A DNA stretch of 64,000 bases from Haloferula rosea. GTDB taxonomy: Bacteria > Verrucomicrobiota > Verrucomicrobiia > Verrucomicrobiales > Akkermansiaceae. How positions within the stretch are numbered: the first letter of the stretch is position 1; every line of letters begins with the position of its first letter. The position numbers were made by a program, and so were the translations under genes. The notes beneath the pieces are model-generated. The model saw nothing but the letters and a program-made list of their open reading frames with translations, did not search any database and had not been told where the DNA came from. Location of the stretch: NCBI RefSeq assembly GCF_016595525.1, contig NZ_JAENII010000017.1, positions 1 to 64,000 of the forward strand, in the 5' to 3' direction. This document shows, piece after piece, positions 48,301 to 56,531 of the stretch.

Positions 48301-50544
48301 CCAGCCACCCTCGCGACGGTAGACCGTGTGAACCGGGGAGAGTTTTCCGGTTTCAACACCGAGCACAGGTAAGCCTGCGTCGTCGATCGGCTGGACGTTG
48401 CAACCGAAGTGCACCTCGGTGAGCGGAGTGCTGCGGGTATTGATCACGAAGACATAGTCGTAGCCCGGGAAGTCGGCGAATACGGACGGGGGGCGATCGG
48501 TGCGCAGCACCGCAACCGCGGAGGCCATGCCGGTGGCGGTCAATAGGCTCACGGTTCCTTCCGTGGAGTCTGCGAGCGGGAACTCGATCGGGATTTTTGG
48601 ATCGCTGACCATCACGTCGTCGGCGAGAACGAAGAGCTCAGGAGCATCGTTGGAAAAACCAAGGTCGCCAAAGGCTTCCGCACCGCCGACAAGACCAGGC
48701 AAGGTCGGGACGTCCGGGGATCCCGCGATGAACGGGTTGGAAGCCGTCGTTCCAGCGCGGGTGGTCGAGCCGAGATCGATGTCGCTGGGTAGCAGACTGA
48801 ACGAGGAGAGGTAGCTGATGGTATCGGTGGCGGGATCGCTATTGGAACCCACGAAGACCCGACCTTCGCCTCCCGGGTTGGTTGCGGATCCGCCCCTCAT
48901 GTCGAGGGTGCCGGCTCCACGGACCAGACTCCCTTCAAGGATGATGGTGCCACCGGAGCCGCCGCCGCCGTCACCTCCGGCGTCGCCGGGATCGCCGTGA
49001 AAACCATATCCTCCCGGGCCTCCTAGCCCGCCGGTTCCGGAGTTGATCGAATCCTGCTCTTCGCCCCTGATGGCATCCAAGGCGGCGGTCACGATGGCTC
49101 CAACCTCAACTCGTGGGAGGCGGGGTCCCGGGCCCGTTCCCAGGAAGCGAAACAGTCCGGGCGATGCCTCCCCGGCGCCGCTGCCGCTGCTACCGGGACC
49201 GCCGCGGACTTCGGCCGTGCCGTTGAAGTCGATCGTGCCCTGGGCGACGATGCGGATCGCGCCACCTCCTGCGCCACTGCTGCCGCCATCACCTCCTACG
49301 CCGCCATTGCCACCGTCACCGCCGCGCCCGCCGAATCCTCCAAGTCCGCCCGTGGCACCGATCTCCGGCAAGGGCAGCGCCTTGGTGGGCTTGGCCTCCT
49401 GCTTCGCTTGCTTGAATAGCCGCTTGAGGACGGCTGCCTTGAGCTTCTGGGCCGGCTCGGTTTGGGCGAGCTCCGAGATGATTTCCGTGAGCAAACCACT
49501 CCAGGTCGATGGGAATGGTTGAATCCACTCGCCCAGTCCTCCGGCACCACCACCACCGCCACCGCCGCCCGCACCGCCCGCGCCCCCGGAGCCACCGGCC
49601 CCGGATCCGCCCGAAGTTCCTCCTACGAGCAGCCACTCCGGCGCCGTCAATTCCCCTCCGTCCCCGTGGCTATCAGGATCTGCGGCAAAGGGGGAGTTTG
49701 GGACAGCTGAAGGATCTCTGCCTATGCCTTCACCGCCCGGTTTGCCATTGTAGTAATACTCGAGGAATTGAGAACGGTCGGATCCGTCGATGGTGCCATC
49801 ACCGTTGTAGAGCAGCCCGCGGATTTCATCTCCTTCGATGTAGATGGCCGGCGGAAAAGGCGGAGAGGCTCCTCCGTCCCCGCCTGTCGAGGATTCACTC
49901 TGCGGCGGAGTGCGTGGAACGGAGCTCTGACCTCCCGGTGCACCAAAGCCCCTCCATCCATAGCCGATCTGTCCGGGGACACCCGCTCCGCCCGCTTCTC
50001 CGGCTCCACCGATCCTTCCTGACCAGCCCCGGAATCCGCCGGTGGCAGGCAGGCCGTAGCTCGTGAGGGCGAAGCCCAAGGTGAGCGGCCCGCCATCGAC
50101 TTTCACTCCGCCCGTGCCGAAGAGCCCGGGAAGGCCACCGAATCCTCCCTTGCCACCTGCACCACCTTGGCCGCCTTCGCTGCCCGCCGCACCCGACCCG
50201 CCACCCGGCCCCGGGGTCATTCCTATCGCGGAGAAATCGATGGTGGCAGCCGCAGCGATGTTGACGTCATTGCCGACCTGAAGCACCACGGGATAGAGGC
50301 CTTCACCCTTGAGGACGTCGGTCGCTTCGAGAACCAAGTCGCCCTCGATGACGAGTTGCACCGTGCCGTCTGCCAGCCGGTCGATGGACACGACCTGATC
50401 GGCGAACGGACTTAGAGGGTCGCCGTCGATTTCCGTAAAGGTGGGCAGGTCATGGAAATTCTCGCCGCTATCGATGGTGATGGTGCGGGCAGAGGCGCAG
50501 CAGCCAAGGACGGCAACGATGAAACTCAGAAAATGGTATCTCAT
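42373..50544 (-). CDS. Giant glycine-rich, beta-helix surface protein
   Basis: About 2,723 residues. A signal peptide (MRYHFLSFIVAVLGCCASA) starts the protein. Residues ~100-580 hold several Gly-rich blocks (GGAGGKGGFGGLPG, GGSGGAGGAGGGGGGGG), interrupted by an EF-hand-like loop (NGDGTIDGSDRSQF) and a charged helical insert (KAAVLKRLFKQAKQEAKPTK). Most of the remainder is low-charge, Thr/Ser/Asn/Asp-rich sequence with repeated short beta motifs (VTLNNSTLRGVKLENL, ITENRIEMP-like runs), typical of a right-handed beta-helix as in autotransporter-associated repeats. The C-terminus has a calcium-loop (DENGNGRSNFEDYAAGYDP) and a final beta domain; no beta-barrel translocator is evident. Likely an adhesin or surface layer protein. 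The start at 50544 was chosen for the signal peptide. Confidence 0.85.
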   Translation of the reverse strand: MRYHFLSFIVAVLGCCASARTITIDSGENFHDLPTFTEIDGDPLSPFADQVVSIDRLADGTVQLVIEGDLVLEATDVLKGEGLYPVVLQVGNDVNIAAAATIDFSAIGMTPGPGGGSGAAGSEGGQGGAGGKGGFGGLPGLFGTGGVKVDGGPLTLGFALTSYGLPATGGFRGWSGRIGGAGEAGGAGVPGQIGYGWRGFGAPGGQSSVPRTPPQSESSTGGDGGASPPFPPAIYIEGDEIRGLLYNGDGTIDGSDRSQFLEYYYNGKPGGEGIGRDPSAVPNSPFAADPDSHGDGGELTAPEWLLVGGTSGGSGAGGSGGAGGAGGGGGGGGAGGLGEWIQPFPSTWSGLLTEIISELAQTEPAQKLKAAVLKRLFKQAKQEAKPTKALPLPEIGATGGLGGFGGRGGDGGNGGVGGDGGSSGAGGGAIRIVAQGTIDFNGTAEVRGGPGSSGSGAGEASPGLFRFLGTGPGPRLPRVEVGAIVTAALDAIRGEEQDSINSGTGGLGGPGGYGFHGDPGDAGGDGGGGSGGTIILEGSLVRGAGTLDMRGGSATNPGGEGRVFVGSNSDPATDTISYLSSFSLLPSDIDLGSTTRAGTTASNPFIAGSPDVPTLPGLVGGAEAFGDLGFSNDAPELFVLADDVMVSDPKIPIEFPLADSTEGTVSLLTATGMASAVAVLRTDRPPSVFADFPGYDYVFVINTRSTPLTEVHFGCNVQPIDDAGLPVLGVETGKLSPVHTVYRREGGWQNDTLFGGSGDVIDDTLGEGEIFVFLVPEDVPAPPGTEDGLGLNFYLSVSDLSDPGNPQTYVIDDDRLVNGELVTADFDPGAASVRSSDWAGGTSGDWNVAANWNTTDPDLGSIVGSGQVPDNTTTLAYNVTINLDGSTTNITQDEKVIIDRFEIGSGSTISLVNNATLPGATTSLTIEKFDVRPDAGLIANDGTIHLGATTEQTSLRFSGTDLTLTGSGEITTTSNAQNVIAGVRSGDSLLQEFGHEIIASGSLGQNSLIMINEGLITTNTAATAGAVVPLVIDPSGNATRSTPAFINRDGLGAGFGTLQPSTGHSELVLTDGHFLIEDGSFFGFTTNTPPAEQQITLNGVRLRHEHATYLDSTQSASPALLVDGSERTLQILEETTLVDTNLRNLNEGRIEIGDNFSNTDLTLLHSALMVSEGSTSSVVLTNASLSSGLLTYNASELSNNALTCASDQLDPDFDAQSFDPASFLIGLDGSLNRLGDLRIDGSFCYNPLIDQLKIVQDTASSAIYADGYYAFPANLLTLQLQSGSHLAISGTLDHNGMIDAGTQSSSEVLVDGQVELVGEGGWKMGAGRIRGITPSDDASILPNEIDRLVIGADQVFFNPAFETTELVIENHGTLLGTVLDYDASTFSDPADSGYQTAIKRVILTNRGVIQPSYGHNASGTSQEPFGGGTIDNEGGIIDLGGSAADPRQFVFDDVRVVGGEITIGTFWGEAATDAYWGNPQAGDPEEDILDAIREGLSTGGSDNGGARDTQFIDVTFSCPLKPALTLAEFLTLLPGDGFLPTPNSLGYTALGPAPPLSGIIALGSGSGVILNNTTLDAHCAFGLIAVERSLTIADNVIVSFERLDVSSDDYEINFGTGSQLILGPFGGTSLTGTNSSTFTVPSGLELRALGNLGDNLVTIINEGTIASAAGTDFSDGPIIFDPNGAAPTGPSETGNIGLTNHGLITGTGTLPGGLGSALQFESGTYDNTAGVIEFAPDADITASNQIHDALIIGGTLRGSGEGATVTLNNSTLRGVKLENLQLLGTYTIDETDLVNDDGTANTFPGGTVTLTGGTTLSRDPSAAPLPVGEFDFIFDGTVNVGDSPSDQLIFAEGVSVSVTGAGSNLRSFTNYGSLTLEGGGISLVGGYTDDANPLTGDVMVFDPTTNQLVTLSSLGVTSLDAETASVIRNAGTIVSLDPLTFDGVRFDNTDGTVSASELYLYDSFVENTDGILESDSSSDGLIYSRNSFINGGMLLGMLKVTSVIDSNTDDDEALTTVNDVIIEGGLTFEGDVNFTTDPALLILGDCTYGSDIDYDTGEMIVSGSLISNNGSTIYPSESGSLKLAGGSVDRVDFAAGNGGGTLEGSGEITGELILDPSSTLRFGIAGTEPGVGYDQIEVTGLDTDAPGVSIQLILDDDFTPWSGDRFTVFVADAPLPADFLSLSSGSTIQVFRNGGPAGTFELEYGPGSSDPNSIVVGNYEPDATLPAPTDGTRKAWTGGLNVTWINGSNTSSSISGTLTAATSPGLSFDGASSNNGDYFINFPAVSSASTEGAFIATMAQAFGSNGSGPTSTGTAGVQESGSRFFIATHRTAAGGGPEYDYNTSFGWFPYDQWLGGLASNFPTNGSPINRFESGGRLTHGTSGNPNLLERGGGKFTLDLRSADPDATPENGVLLVCGAKNEDNFAQSQDLGNGTFGIYVRDNGEPGTVIEQDPVTFVYIPFDAIADTELVAAGRIYDVGNIPQTDQSTQNFTITKGTANGTWFLSIPGHDPSTGTLLISAEGTEASSRSADNVVTHQWYAPTSSWVIQSWDIPQPFPNSYVNNPLVVQSGADGEDMFSFAFFATDPDPVPPPVFETYFPGLDPTADENGNGRSNFEDYAAGYDPTAPTDLGLQPGIHRSSGGQLTLDHPVAIEGEDFVVRWERTSNLTDYFSMTEGEDYRITNTVPLGPERNQVTIEILFGPEQFPTQFFRPRYLRKAVLSNP

Positions 50545-50781
50545 GGACAAGGGGGGTGGCCGGCGAATCTCGGGCCACGTTTGTCCGCTGGCCCACTGGC
50601 ATCGGTTGGATTCCGAAAACGATCCGAACTCTATCAAAACCGGAGGGAAACCTCGTAAGGCTCACCCCAAGGTCGTGATCATGTCGAGATCACTGTGGCA
50701 AAAGAGTGTGCGGATCTTGCTTTGCAACCCTCCGCATGCCTCGCCGTGGACGTGCCGGTATCCTGGTCTCTGGACAGGTCT

Positions 50782-51990
50782 TCAACCGAACCAATCGAGG
50801 AACAGATTGATGATGAAGGCATTGGCGATATCGACGAAGAAGCCGCAGACGAGCGGAACGATGATGAAGGCCTTGTGGGCGGCGCCGTAGCGATTGGTCA
50901 CGGCGGTCATGTTCGCCATTGCGGTGGGTGTGGCACCCAGAGAAATGCCGCCGAAGCCGGAGCAAATGACGGCCGCTTCGTAGTCCCGGCCCATCAACCG
51001 GAAGACGACGAAGAGCGCGAAGAGGAAGGCGACGACGAATTGAGCGCCGACAATGCCGAGAATAGGGCCCGCCACGCCGGCGAGGGTCCAGAGCTGCAGA
51101 CTCATCAGCGACATGGCGAGGAACATGCCGAGTGCAAGATCCGAGATCAGTGCCAGTGAACGGCTTCCTTGAGGCCACTGCACCCTAGGCATCAGGCGCG
51201 GCACGGCGTTGGTCAGAATGATGCCGCCAAAGAGACAGCAGACGAACAGTGGAAGTTCGAGCTGCTTGATGCCGGTCGCTTCCAGGCCTTCCTGAATAAG
51301 GGAGCCGAGACCGATACTCAGGTTCAGCGCCAACCAGGCCATCAGCATGGAGTAGAGGTTGATGCTTGTCTGTTGTTGCTCGTGCACCACGCCGACATCC
51401 GGTTGCTCGACGACCTTCGGTTCCAGTTGGTGCTTGGTGATGAGAAGATTGGCGATCGGGCCGCCCATCAGGGAGGACAGAACGAGCCCGAAGGTGGCGC
51501 TCGCAATGCCGATCTCGGAGGCGTTGGTGATGCCGAAGCGTTCCTGGAAAACCGGGGTCCACGCAATGGCGGTTCCGTGACCGCCGATGAGTGAAGTGGT
51601 GCCGCTCAGCACTCCGACCGAGCTGTCCATCCCCAGCAGGTTCGCCATGCCCACCCCGGTGAAGTTCTGGATGAACATGTAGCCGATGGTGGCTCCCAGA
51701 AGGATGAGAAGGGGAAGGCCACCTTTGAGGAGGGTTCGGAAATCGGAGTTCAGGCCGATGCCGGCAAAGAAATAGACCAACAGAACATCCCGCGCCCCGA
51801 GATCAAAGCTGATGCCTTTTCCTGAAAGGGCGAAGATCGCCCAGGTGAGAAGGCAAACCGGCAGACCTCCGCTAACAGGCTCGGGAATGTTGTATTTGCG
51901 CAGGAACTCAATCCGGCTGTTCAGGAATTTGCCCGCAAACAGGACGAGAATCGCGAGATTCAGCGTCTGAAGAGCATCGAGTTCAATCAT
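50782..51990 (-). CDS. gltS: Sodium/glutamate symporter
   Basis: 402 residues, an integral membrane protein of the GltS family that imports glutamate with sodium. Two inverted repeats of five helices are visible with the conserved reentrant-loop motifs: SGTTSLIGGHGTAIAWTPVF in the first half and GFGGISLGATPTAMANMTAV in the second. The opening DALQTLNLAILVLFAGKFLN and EPVSGGLPVCLLTW match the family. Length equals E. coli GltS (401). It lies downstream of an outer-membrane protein gene on the same strand (180 bp), without clear linkage. Confidence 0.95.
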   Translation of the reverse strand: MIELDALQTLNLAILVLFAGKFLNSRIEFLRKYNIPEPVSGGLPVCLLTWAIFALSGKGISFDLGARDVLLVYFFAGIGLNSDFRTLLKGGLPLLILLGATIGYMFIQNFTGVGMANLLGMDSSVGVLSGTTSLIGGHGTAIAWTPVFQERFGITNASEIGIASATFGLVLSSLMGGPIANLLITKHQLEPKVVEQPDVGVVHEQQQTSINLYSMLMAWLALNLSIGLGSLIQEGLEATGIKQLELPLFVCCLFGGIILTNAVPRLMPRVQWPQGSRSLALISDLALGMFLAMSLMSLQLWTLAGVAGPILGIVGAQFVVAFLFALFVVFRLMGRDYEAAVICSGFGGISLGATPTAMANMTAVTNRYGAAHKAFIIVPLVCGFFVDIANAFIINLFLDWFG

Positions 51991-52170
51991 CCCGGCCAGC
52001 TCAGCTCATCCCGCCTGTACTTTCAATCCCATCATGACCCATCACGACGGGACCGGGGAAACAGGGTCGGGAACAAAGTCTCCATCGGTCGTGAGTTGTC
52101 CGCGCCGATCTTGCGGATGCGCGGCCGCTCGGCGTCCGAGCCATGGGCTCCGTCGTGGGAACACGAGGAC

Positions 52171-53004
52171 TCACCCTTTCGGGAAGAGCAGGGTGAAGCC
52201 GAAGCGTGCGCCCCAGTCCGGTCCCTGAGGAGCGCGTTCGGCATACCAGCGCACGCCCCCGAAGATACTCACTGGAGCACCTCCTATTTTGACCAGTTGG
52301 CTCACCTGGAGGTTGATCGGCACCGTCCATTGGTGGGTGGCCCAGTTGTAGGTCGACTCCGAGTTCATGGTGAAGGTGGTTGCTTGCTTGGTGGTGTAGG
52401 AAACGAAGGGCTGGATGAAGGTCAGGTTGACGTCCTGATTCAGCGAGACCACTCCATTGGGCAGCACGAAGTAGTCGAAGCTGTTCTTCCCCGGGCCGCC
52501 GACGTCCCAGATGTGGTTGGCGAGCATGCCGTAGGTCCAAGGGCCGTCGATCTTCAGGATCACCCCGGTCGGGCCGAGTCCCCACTTGTCGGCGCCGAGG
52601 ACCGAATTGGTGGCGGTCGGCATCAGGACCACGGGGCCGACCCCCCAGATGAACGGCTCGGGATTCTTTGGCGAAAAGAAGAAACTCTGCACGACGTCGC
52701 CCAGCCCGAAGGCATCGCTGCGGTCCGTCAGAGGGTCGGTTCCCTGCTGGTCGATCACCGGAAGAATGGTTCGCGAGATCAGGTTCCAGTTCTCGCTCAG
52801 TTCAAAGGGAACGACCGGTTGGATGTTGGTGGTCATCCGATGTCCACCACCCGGACCGATGCCGAAGTCCACATTGCCCTGCACCGGCATGCTGATCATC
52901 GCGGCAAGGGGGTTGGTGAGCTGTTGGGCGAGATTGGCATCACCTTCGGCATGCAGCAGGGACGCTCCGAGCAGCGAGGAGAGCAGGATTGATTTGGTTT
53001 TCAT
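52171..53004 (-). CDS. Outer-membrane transporter-like protein
   Basis: 277 residues. A signal peptide (MKTKSILLSSLLGASLLHA) is followed by an aromatic-rich beta-barrel-like sequence (NIQPVVPFELSENWNLISRTILPVI, LTFIQPFVSYTTKQATTFT, WTVPINLQVSQLVKIGGAPVSIFGGVRWYA) ending in a beta strand (ARFGFTLLFPKG). It resembles the uncharacterised family sometimes annotated as 'transporter' or MetA-pathway outer-membrane protein. The substrate is unknown. The start was chosen for the signal peptide. Divergent from the next barrel protein, with 140 bp between starts. Confidence 0.75.
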   Translation of the reverse strand: MKTKSILLSSLLGASLLHAEGDANLAQQLTNPLAAMISMPVQGNVDFGIGPGGGHRMTTNIQPVVPFELSENWNLISRTILPVIDQQGTDPLTDRSDAFGLGDVVQSFFFSPKNPEPFIWGVGPVVLMPTATNSVLGADKWGLGPTGVILKIDGPWTYGMLANHIWDVGGPGKNSFDYFVLPNGVVSLNQDVNLTFIQPFVSYTTKQATTFTMNSESTYNWATHQWTVPINLQVSQLVKIGGAPVSIFGGVRWYAERAPQGPDWGARFGFTLLFPKG

Positions 53005-53144
53005 GGTGACTGGAACTTTCTGAGGCTGTGGTGAGGATGTCATTTCGAGCTCGATGTGGTCAATCGGGTTTCAAGTGGATGACTCCGGATTTCGGATGGA
53101 TTCGGGTGGTCACGTCGGAGCGTTTCGGTTAATCCAGCCGTCCC

Positions 53145-53933
53145 ATGAATTGCCTAATGACATCAACGCTGTTGGCCTTGGCCTTCTCCCATGCATCCAT
53201 GGCCGGAGAGGCTGATGCCTTCCAAGAGCCGGTTGCTCCGGTTTCATCCCCCTCCGACGACTGGGAGTTCAAGTTCAGCATGTATGGACCCATCGTCGGG
53301 CTTGATGGCACGACTCGTGTGGGCGCGGCCATCCTCCCGGTCGACATCGGCTTCGATGATATTTGGGACAACATGGATGCGGGCATCGTGCTCGCGGGTG
53401 AAGCGAGGAAGGGGAAGTGGAGTCTGACCGGCGACTTGATCTGGTTGAAGCTTTCGGTCGCCAGCACTCCGACTCCGACCACCTACATCGGCACGACCAT
53501 TGAGCAGACCGTAGGTAGTCTCGCCCTGGGTTACGAGATCTACGAGGACGAGCGTTGGACCGTCGACTTTCTGGCGGGGGGTGCCTACACCGGCTTGGAC
53601 GTTTCAGGAGATGTGACGGCAGCCCCGACGCCGCCTGCATCCCGAACCGGTTTCATCAGTGGATCCCAGGATTGGGTGGATCCTTTCGTTGGAGTTCGCT
53701 TCCGCTATCGTGCCGGTGATCATTGGAGGCTCTTCGGTCGGTTCGACTACGGTGGCTGGGGCGTGGCTTCCGATACCTACCTTCAGGCGATGCTTGGGGT
53801 CGGATACCAGTTCACGGACACGGTCGGCCTCTTTGCCGCCTACCGTTACCTGACCGTCGACTATTCGGACGGTCCATTCGCCTACGATGTCGATACCAAG
53901 GGGCCGCAGGTCGGTCTGGTATTCAGCTTCTGA
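53145..53933 (+). CDS. Outer-membrane beta-barrel protein (OmpA/OmpW-like porin family)
   Basis: 262 residues. A short signal peptide (TSTLLALAFSHASMAGE) precedes alternating beta strands (WSLTGDLIWLKLSVAS, GSLALGYEIYEDERWTVDFLAGG, WRLFGRFDYGGWG) and a C-terminal strand ending in Phe (GPQVGLVFSF), the signature recognised by the BAM complex. Probably an eight-stranded barrel. The function is unknown. Its terminator follows directly. Confidence 0.78.
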   Translation: MNCLMTSTLLALAFSHASMAGEADAFQEPVAPVSSPSDDWEFKFSMYGPIVGLDGTTRVGAAILPVDIGFDDIWDNMDAGIVLAGEARKGKWSLTGDLIWLKLSVASTPTPTTYIGTTIEQTVGSLALGYEIYEDERWTVDFLAGGAYTGLDVSGDVTAAPTPPASRTGFISGSQDWVDPFVGVRFRYRAGDHWRLFGRFDYGGWGVASDTYLQAMLGVGYQFTDTVGLFAAYRYLTVDYSDGPFAYDVDTKGPQVGLVFSF

Positions 53934-53960
53934 AGGTCCCCCCGCAGGATCCGGTTTTCG

Positions 53961-53995
53961 AGGGCTCCCCGGCGCAAGCAGGGGAGCCCTTTTTT
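53961..53995 (+). terminator. Rho-independent terminator of the beta-barrel gene
   Basis: A stem of nine G-C-rich pairs (53962-53970 with 53981-53989, extended by one A-T pair) with a 10-base loop is followed by six T residues, 28 bp after the stop. Confidence 0.92.
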
Positions 53996-54212
53996 CACCC
54001 TGCCTGCTCCGGCCAGTCTGCGACCTGGGGCTCACACCGCAGGAATTTCCCGGAACTTTCACGGAATCCACCGGTGGGCGGGCTTCGTGTTCATGGTCGG
54101 ATTCGGAGTGAATGAACGCCGGTCATGCCACGCGAAAATCGTCCGATCATTTCGCGATTCCGAAGAATTGGCCCGACCGCTGCTTAGGAGTTCTGACCAA
54201 CACCTGAACATC

Positions 54213-54596
54213 ATGAAGACCGACGAACACGACACCCTGCCCAACGACCGAACGGTAGAGTCTGAGTTGAACCTCAAGGACGGATGGGACTCCCAAGCGG
54301 TGTCCAACCTCATCCGCTCCAAATCGTCTCTGGGCGACATGCCCGCCTTCCTCTTCCTCGGAAAACAGGAGACCGCGCTGCTGCGGGAGCACCTGGCGCA
54401 GGCATTCGGTGAGGAAGCCGTCGCCACGCTTCATGACACCTACTACATGGGCCTCCGGGTGTATGAAGTGCTCGTCGATTCCTTCGTCCGCGTTGCCGGC
54501 AAAAAGGTCAACCGCGTCATGCATGACCCCATCGCCCGGCGCCCGGCTTGGCGTGAGGGGGCTTCGGACGCCCTCTGGCAGCTCCGGGTCCTTTAG
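54213..54596 (+). CDS. Hypothetical small soluble protein
   Basis: 127 residues from the ATG at 54213 (MKTDEHDTLPND). The N-terminal ~35 residues are polar. The rest has helical segments with GDMPAFLFLGKQETALLREHLAQAF and ATLHDTYYMGLRVYEVLVDSFVRVAGKKV, which look like a compact alpha/beta fold. No family is recognised. The frame is open further upstream to 54087 but without a convincing start. A hairpin ends the gene region at 54629-54691. Confidence 0.55.
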   Translation: MKTDEHDTLPNDRTVESELNLKDGWDSQAVSNLIRSKSSLGDMPAFLFLGKQETALLREHLAQAFGEEAVATLHDTYYMGLRVYEVLVDSFVRVAGKKVNRVMHDPIARRPAWREGASDALWQLRVL

Positions 54597-54628
54597 ATTT
54601 CCCAGCCCGCTGAAACACAGCAAACTCT

Positions 54629-54691
54629 CCGCCCCCTGAGCGGCGCAGCTCGCAATGACGTGCTGCCCGATTCAGGGGGCGGCTTTCTTTT
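54629..54691 (+). terminator. Compound hairpin, probable terminator
   Basis: An 11-bp perfect stem (54629-54639 with 54672-54682) encloses a 32-base loop that itself contains a GCAGC/GCTGC hairpin. It is followed by CTTTCTTTT. The two-armed shape resembles a repetitive palindromic element used as a terminator. Confidence 0.65.
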
Positions 54692-54838
54692 GTCCTTGTA
54701 TCTCGTTCCGGTTGTCTCGACCGCACCCTGCAGACCCAGGACTCGCCCCAATGCAGCTCGGTCACTTTCCAATAAAGTTCGTGCAGAAAATGATCTTCCC
54801 GCTGGCCACACCGGAACCGATCAGGAAACTTCTCTGTC

Positions 54839-55897
54839 ATGCCAATCAACGTCGATCTTCTCTCCCGCATTTGCGAAGCCCCCGGTGCTCCGGGATTCGA
54901 AAAGGAAATCCGCAAGCTCGTCCTCGCAGAGCTCAAGGGGCTCGCTGACGAAGTCCGCACGGACAACATGGGCAACGTCATCGCCCTGAAGAAAGGACGC
55001 TCGTCGAAGAAGAAGAGCATGGCAGCCGCCCACATGGATGAGATCGGCTTCATCGTCACGCACATCGATGACCAGGGTTTCATCCGCTTCAATCCCGTCG
55101 GCGGTTTTGATCCGAAAACCCTCACCGCCCAGCGCGTCTGGGTGCACGGCAAGAAGGACGTCCTCGGTGTGATGGGCTCCAAGCCCATCCACATCATGGC
55201 TCCGGAAGAGCGGGGGAAACCGATGAAGATCGGCGACTACTTCATCGACACCGGCCTGTCCAAGAAGGACGTCGACAAGCTCATCTCGGTGGGTGACTTC
55301 GTGACCCGCTATTCGGAGCTCAAGGAGATGGGGGAGTGCGTCAACGTCAAGTCGCTCGACAACCGCGTCTCGGTCTTCGTGCTCATCGAAGCGCTGCGTG
55401 CCATGAAGAAGTCGCGCAAGAAGCCCGCCTTCGATTTCTACGCCGCCTTCACCGTCCAGGAGGAAGTCGGACTGCGGGGTGCCAATGTGGCCGCGCTCGA
55501 CGTGAAGCCGGACTTCGGCTTCGGGCTCGACACCACCATCGCCTACGACGTCCCCGGCTCGAAGCCGCAAGAACGTTGCACCGCGCTCGGGGAGGGGGCC
55601 GGCATCAAGCTGATGGATTCCTCCGTGATCTGTGATTACCGCATGGTCGCCTTCATGAAACAGGTGGCGAAGCGAAACAAGATCAAGTGGCAGCCCGAGA
55701 TCCTCGCCGCTGGCGGAACGGATACCGCGAGCCTGCAACGCATGGTCCCCGGTGGGTCCATCGCCGGCGCGGTCTCCATCCCGACCCGGCACATCCACCA
55801 GAGCATCGAGATGTCGAACAAGGAAGACATCCAGTCGTGCATCGACCTGCTCGCCGCCTGCGTGTGCGAGCTCGACAAGGGCAAGTGGCAGCTCTGA
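54839..55897 (+). CDS. M42-family aminopeptidase
   Basis: 352 residues. A dinuclear zinc/cobalt aminopeptidase of the M42 (glutamyl aminopeptidase/PepA-like, TET) family, usually a cytoplasmic dodecamer. Metal ligands and catalytic residues are visible: His65/Asp67 in AAHMDEIGF, Asp in VKSLDNRVSV, the Glu-Glu pair in TVQEEVGLRGANV, Asp in GFGLDTTIAYD, and the final His in SIPTRHIHQSIE. The length matches. An AT-rich gap of 777 bp separates it from nrdB, so it stands as a single gene. Older annotation of such proteins as 'cellulase' is unreliable. Confidence 0.93.
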   Translation: MPINVDLLSRICEAPGAPGFEKEIRKLVLAELKGLADEVRTDNMGNVIALKKGRSSKKKSMAAAHMDEIGFIVTHIDDQGFIRFNPVGGFDPKTLTAQRVWVHGKKDVLGVMGSKPIHIMAPEERGKPMKIGDYFIDTGLSKKDVDKLISVGDFVTRYSELKEMGECVNVKSLDNRVSVFVLIEALRAMKKSRKKPAFDFYAAFTVQEEVGLRGANVAALDVKPDFGFGLDTTIAYDVPGSKPQERCTALGEGAGIKLMDSSVICDYRMVAFMKQVAKRNKIKWQPEILAAGGTDTASLQRMVPGGSIAGAVSIPTRHIHQSIEMSNKEDIQSCIDLLAACVCELDKGKWQL

Positions 55898-56495
55898 GGC
55901 GCCAGACCCGGCGCACGGGGTGGCCCGCCGATCGAACCCTCTGCTTGATCGAACGACGAATCCCGCGTGGCGGAGGTCTCATCGCGTCCGCGTGAGGGCT
56001 ACAAGGCGGCGAGCCTTCTCATGAGCACCGCCCTTCCCGAGCCCATCTGCAGGGTCCGAGAATCCATCATCGAGGGCCAGAATCGGGCGGTCGTGGCACG
56101 CTCGTCACCATCCCTTGGGCTGAGATCTGTCGTCCCGACATCGGCGAACCCCGATTTCCGTCTTCGGAAGCTCCTCGATCTGGATTCCGGTCCGGGATTC
56201 GCAACTCATTGATAAATCACAGTTTGCCGGATTTTTGGCTCGGGAGGCGATCGCACGGGTCAAATTTTTATCCTGCGTAACTCCACGTATCCCAGTTCAT
56301 CACGCCCGGTTTGCCCGGAAATCGCCCTAACATTTTAAAATTCAAATCCACCCGTTCCAGGTCGATTTCGTCGGCCAAACTTTTTCAGCACCAATTGAAA
56401 GATTCCGCCGAAATCGCTGAAACGCCGGAAACCCTAGTTTTCAGGCGCGGAACGAGTTCCAGGAATCAAGTCAAGGGTCGGGATGCATTTCTTCC

Positions 56496-56511
56496 ATACA
56501 ACATGTAGTAT
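56496..56511. promoter_or_regulatory. Candidate NrdR box upstream of nrdB
   Basis: The 16-mer ATACAACATGTAGTAT matches 12 of 16 positions of the NrdR consensus (aCACwAtATaTwGTGt type), including the conserved AC and GT half-site pairs. A second, weaker palindrome (CATATG core at 56532-56537) has its centre 31 bp away, the spacing normal for paired NrdR boxes. NrdR represses ribonucleotide reductase genes when dATP is high. The second box is degenerate, so the pair is tentative. Confidence 0.45.
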
Positions 56512-56522
56512 TGTGAATAATT

Positions 56523-56531
56523 TGTGGATAC
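56523..56531 (-). promoter_or_regulatory. DnaA-box-like 9-mer upstream of nrdB
   Basis: TGTGGATAC on the plus strand, that is GTATCCACA on minus, differs from the DnaA consensus TTATCCACA at one position. DnaA is known to regulate nrdAB in E. coli. A single 9-mer can occur by chance. Confidence 0.3.

Noticed and set aside
52001-52585. 194-codon minus-strand frame next to gltS
   Set aside because: It overlaps the outer-membrane protein gene in another frame and has a low-complexity Arg/Ser/Pro composition.
55967-56212. Small open frame of 81 codons upstream of nrdB
   Set aside because: No start signal, domain, signal peptide or codon pattern; it lies in a GC-rich non-coding stretch.
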